Source: Telluria sp042683405
Lineage (GTDB): Bacteria; Pseudomonadota; Gammaproteobacteria; Burkholderiales; Burkholderiaceae_D
Direction of reading: 5' to 3'
Length of the DNA: 64,000 nt
NCBI RefSeq assembly: GCF_042683405.1
Contig: NZ_JBHUJS010000014.1
Coordinates: forward strand, 186,001 to 250,000
The position numbers and the translations under genes were made by a program. Positions 63,038-64,000 of the stretch are shown piece after piece. The notes beneath the pieces were generated by a model, which had not been told where the DNA came from, ran no database searches, and was given only the letters and a program-made list of their open reading frames with translations. Position 1 is the stretch's first letter; every line of letters begins with the position of its first letter.

Positions 63038-64000
63038 ATGGCAACCCGTGAACAGCAAGTAGCAGCCCTGCAGCAGGAGTGGGAAAACAATCCGCGATGG
63101 AAAGGCGTCGTGCGCAATTACTCGGCAGAGGACGTGGTCCGTCTGCGAGGCTCGCTCCAGATCGAGCACACGCTGGCGAAGCGTGGCGCGGAAAAACTGT
63201 GGGACCTGCTGAACAACGAACCCTTTGTCAACGCGCTGGGCGCGCTCACGGGTAACCAGGCCATGCAGCAGGTGAAGGCAGGGCTGAAAGCCATCTACCT
63301 GTCCGGCTGGCAGGTCGCCGGCGACGCCAACGTCGCGGGCGAAATGTATCCGGACCAGTCCCTGTATCCGGCCAACTCGGTTCCGCTGGTGGTCCGCCGT
63401 ATCAACAACACCTTCCAGCGCGCCGACCAGATCCAGTGGGCGGAAGGCAAGGACGACATCGATTACTTCGCGCCAATCGTGGCGGATGCGGAAGCGGGCT
63501 TTGGCGGCGTCCTCAACGCCTTCGAGCTGATGAAGGCGATGATCGAGGCGGGCGCCGCCGGCGTGCACTTCGAAGACCAGCTCGCGTCGGTCAAGAAGTG
63601 CGGCCACATGGGCGGCAAGGTGCTGGTGCCCACGCGCGAAGCGGTCGAGAAGCTCACCGCAGCGCGCCTGGCCGCCGACGTGATGGGCACGCCGACCCTG
63701 GTGATCGCCCGCACCGATGCCGAAGCGGCCGACCTGCTCACCTCCGATGTGGACGAGAACGACAAGGCCTTCGCAACCGGCGAGCGCACCGTGGAAGGCT
63801 TCTACCGCGTCAAGCCGGGCCTGGAGCAGGCGATCTCGCGCGCGCTGGCCTATGCGCCCTATGCGGACCTGGTGTGGTGCGAGACCGGCAAGCCCGACCT
63901 CGCTTTCGCCAAGGCGTTCGCCGAGGCGGTGCACGCCAAATTCCCCGGCAAAATGCTGGCTTATAACTGCTCGCCGTCGTTCAACTGGAAGAAGAACCTG
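63038..64000 (+). CDS. aceA: Isocitrate lyase, 3' end cut by window edge
   Basis: The first 321 residues of isocitrate lyase, which splits isocitrate to glyoxylate and succinate in the glyoxylate shunt. PRWKGVVRNYSAEDVVRLRG is the family start; SGWQVAGDANVAGEMYPDQS and PIVADAEAGFGGVLNAFEL follow, and the catalytic signature KKCGHMGGKVL is intact. AGGAGAGG precedes the ATG. The frame is open at base 64000; family length is about 430. The palindrome at 62948 is a likely operator. Confidence 0.96.
   Translation, partial: MATREQQVAALQQEWENNPRWKGVVRNYSAEDVVRLRGSLQIEHTLAKRGAEKLWDLLNNEPFVNALGALTGNQAMQQVKAGLKAIYLSGWQVAGDANVAGEMYPDQSLYPANSVPLVVRRINNTFQRADQIQWAEGKDDIDYFAPIVADAEAGFGGVLNAFELMKAMIEAGAAGVHFEDQLASVKKCGHMGGKVLVPTREAVEKLTAARLAADVMGTPTLVIARTDAEAADLLTSDVDENDKAFATGERTVEGFYRVKPGLEQAISRALAYAPYADLVWCETGKPDLAFAKAFAEAVHAKFPGKMLAYNCSPSFNWKKNL

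Overview
The window is GC-rich, densely coding chromosomal DNA from a betaproteobacterium, most likely Oxalobacteraceae of the Massilia/Telluria/Duganella type. The lineage call is inference from gene content: flhDC-motAB-che order, a rhamnosylation-type EF-P (Arg32) beside earP, a kynBUA operon, DUF3460 next to scpA/panC, and PEP-CTERM proteins. There are no rRNA genes, CRISPR arrays, prophages or insertion sequences. Long open frames antisense to real genes are common and are high-GC shadows.

Region 1 (1-12.3 kb) is amino-acid metabolism and stress. It holds the 5' part of dapC, a secreted protein of unknown function, and a cluster of PLP aminotransferase, RidA-family protein and threonine/serine dehydratase divergent from a MocR regulator. 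htpG follows with a sigma32-type promoter, then a kynBUA tryptophan-degradation operon carrying a tiny membrane-protein gene at its end.

Region 2 (12.3-25.4 kb) is motility and chemotaxis. flhDC lies behind about 700 bp of non-coding DNA containing three tandem sigma28-type promoter matches. After a membrane-anchored methyltransferase comes one long co-directional run: motA, motB, a CheZ-like gene, cheY, cheA, cheW, cheR, cheD, cheB, a second cheY, cheZ and a degenerate EAL-HDOD gene.

Region 3 (25.4-42.5 kb) is housekeeping: panC-scpA-DUF3460, a GNAT enzyme, metG, apbC/mrp, an EamA transporter with a divergent LysR regulator, gltX, tRNA-Ala and two tRNA-Glu, earP-efp, a Tat-type amidase, dbpA, tRNA-fMet and an NPPW-motif methyltransferase.

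Region 4 (42.5-59.7 kb) holds sbcCD beside ycaQ (DNA repair), a lipoprotein-HlyD/ABC-2 exporter, a large DUF349 protein with moaE and crcB, clpB with its own sigma32-type promoter, and rraA.

Region 5 (59.7-64 kb) is AT-richer and holds three paralogous PEP-CTERM surface-protein genes plus a decayed fourth copy, then the start of isocitrate lyase behind a perfect 14-bp palindrome.

Two families of short palindromes recur at gene ends: GGGGAC(A/G)GNCCCC-type hairpins and CGTCATCCC...GGGATCC-type repeats. The observations I rate highest are the tandem sigma28 promoters in front of the master regulator flhDC, the extra CheZ-like protein that keeps the Asp/Gln catalytic pair and shares a C-terminal tail with CheD, and the PEP-CTERM paralogue array with its pseudogene.
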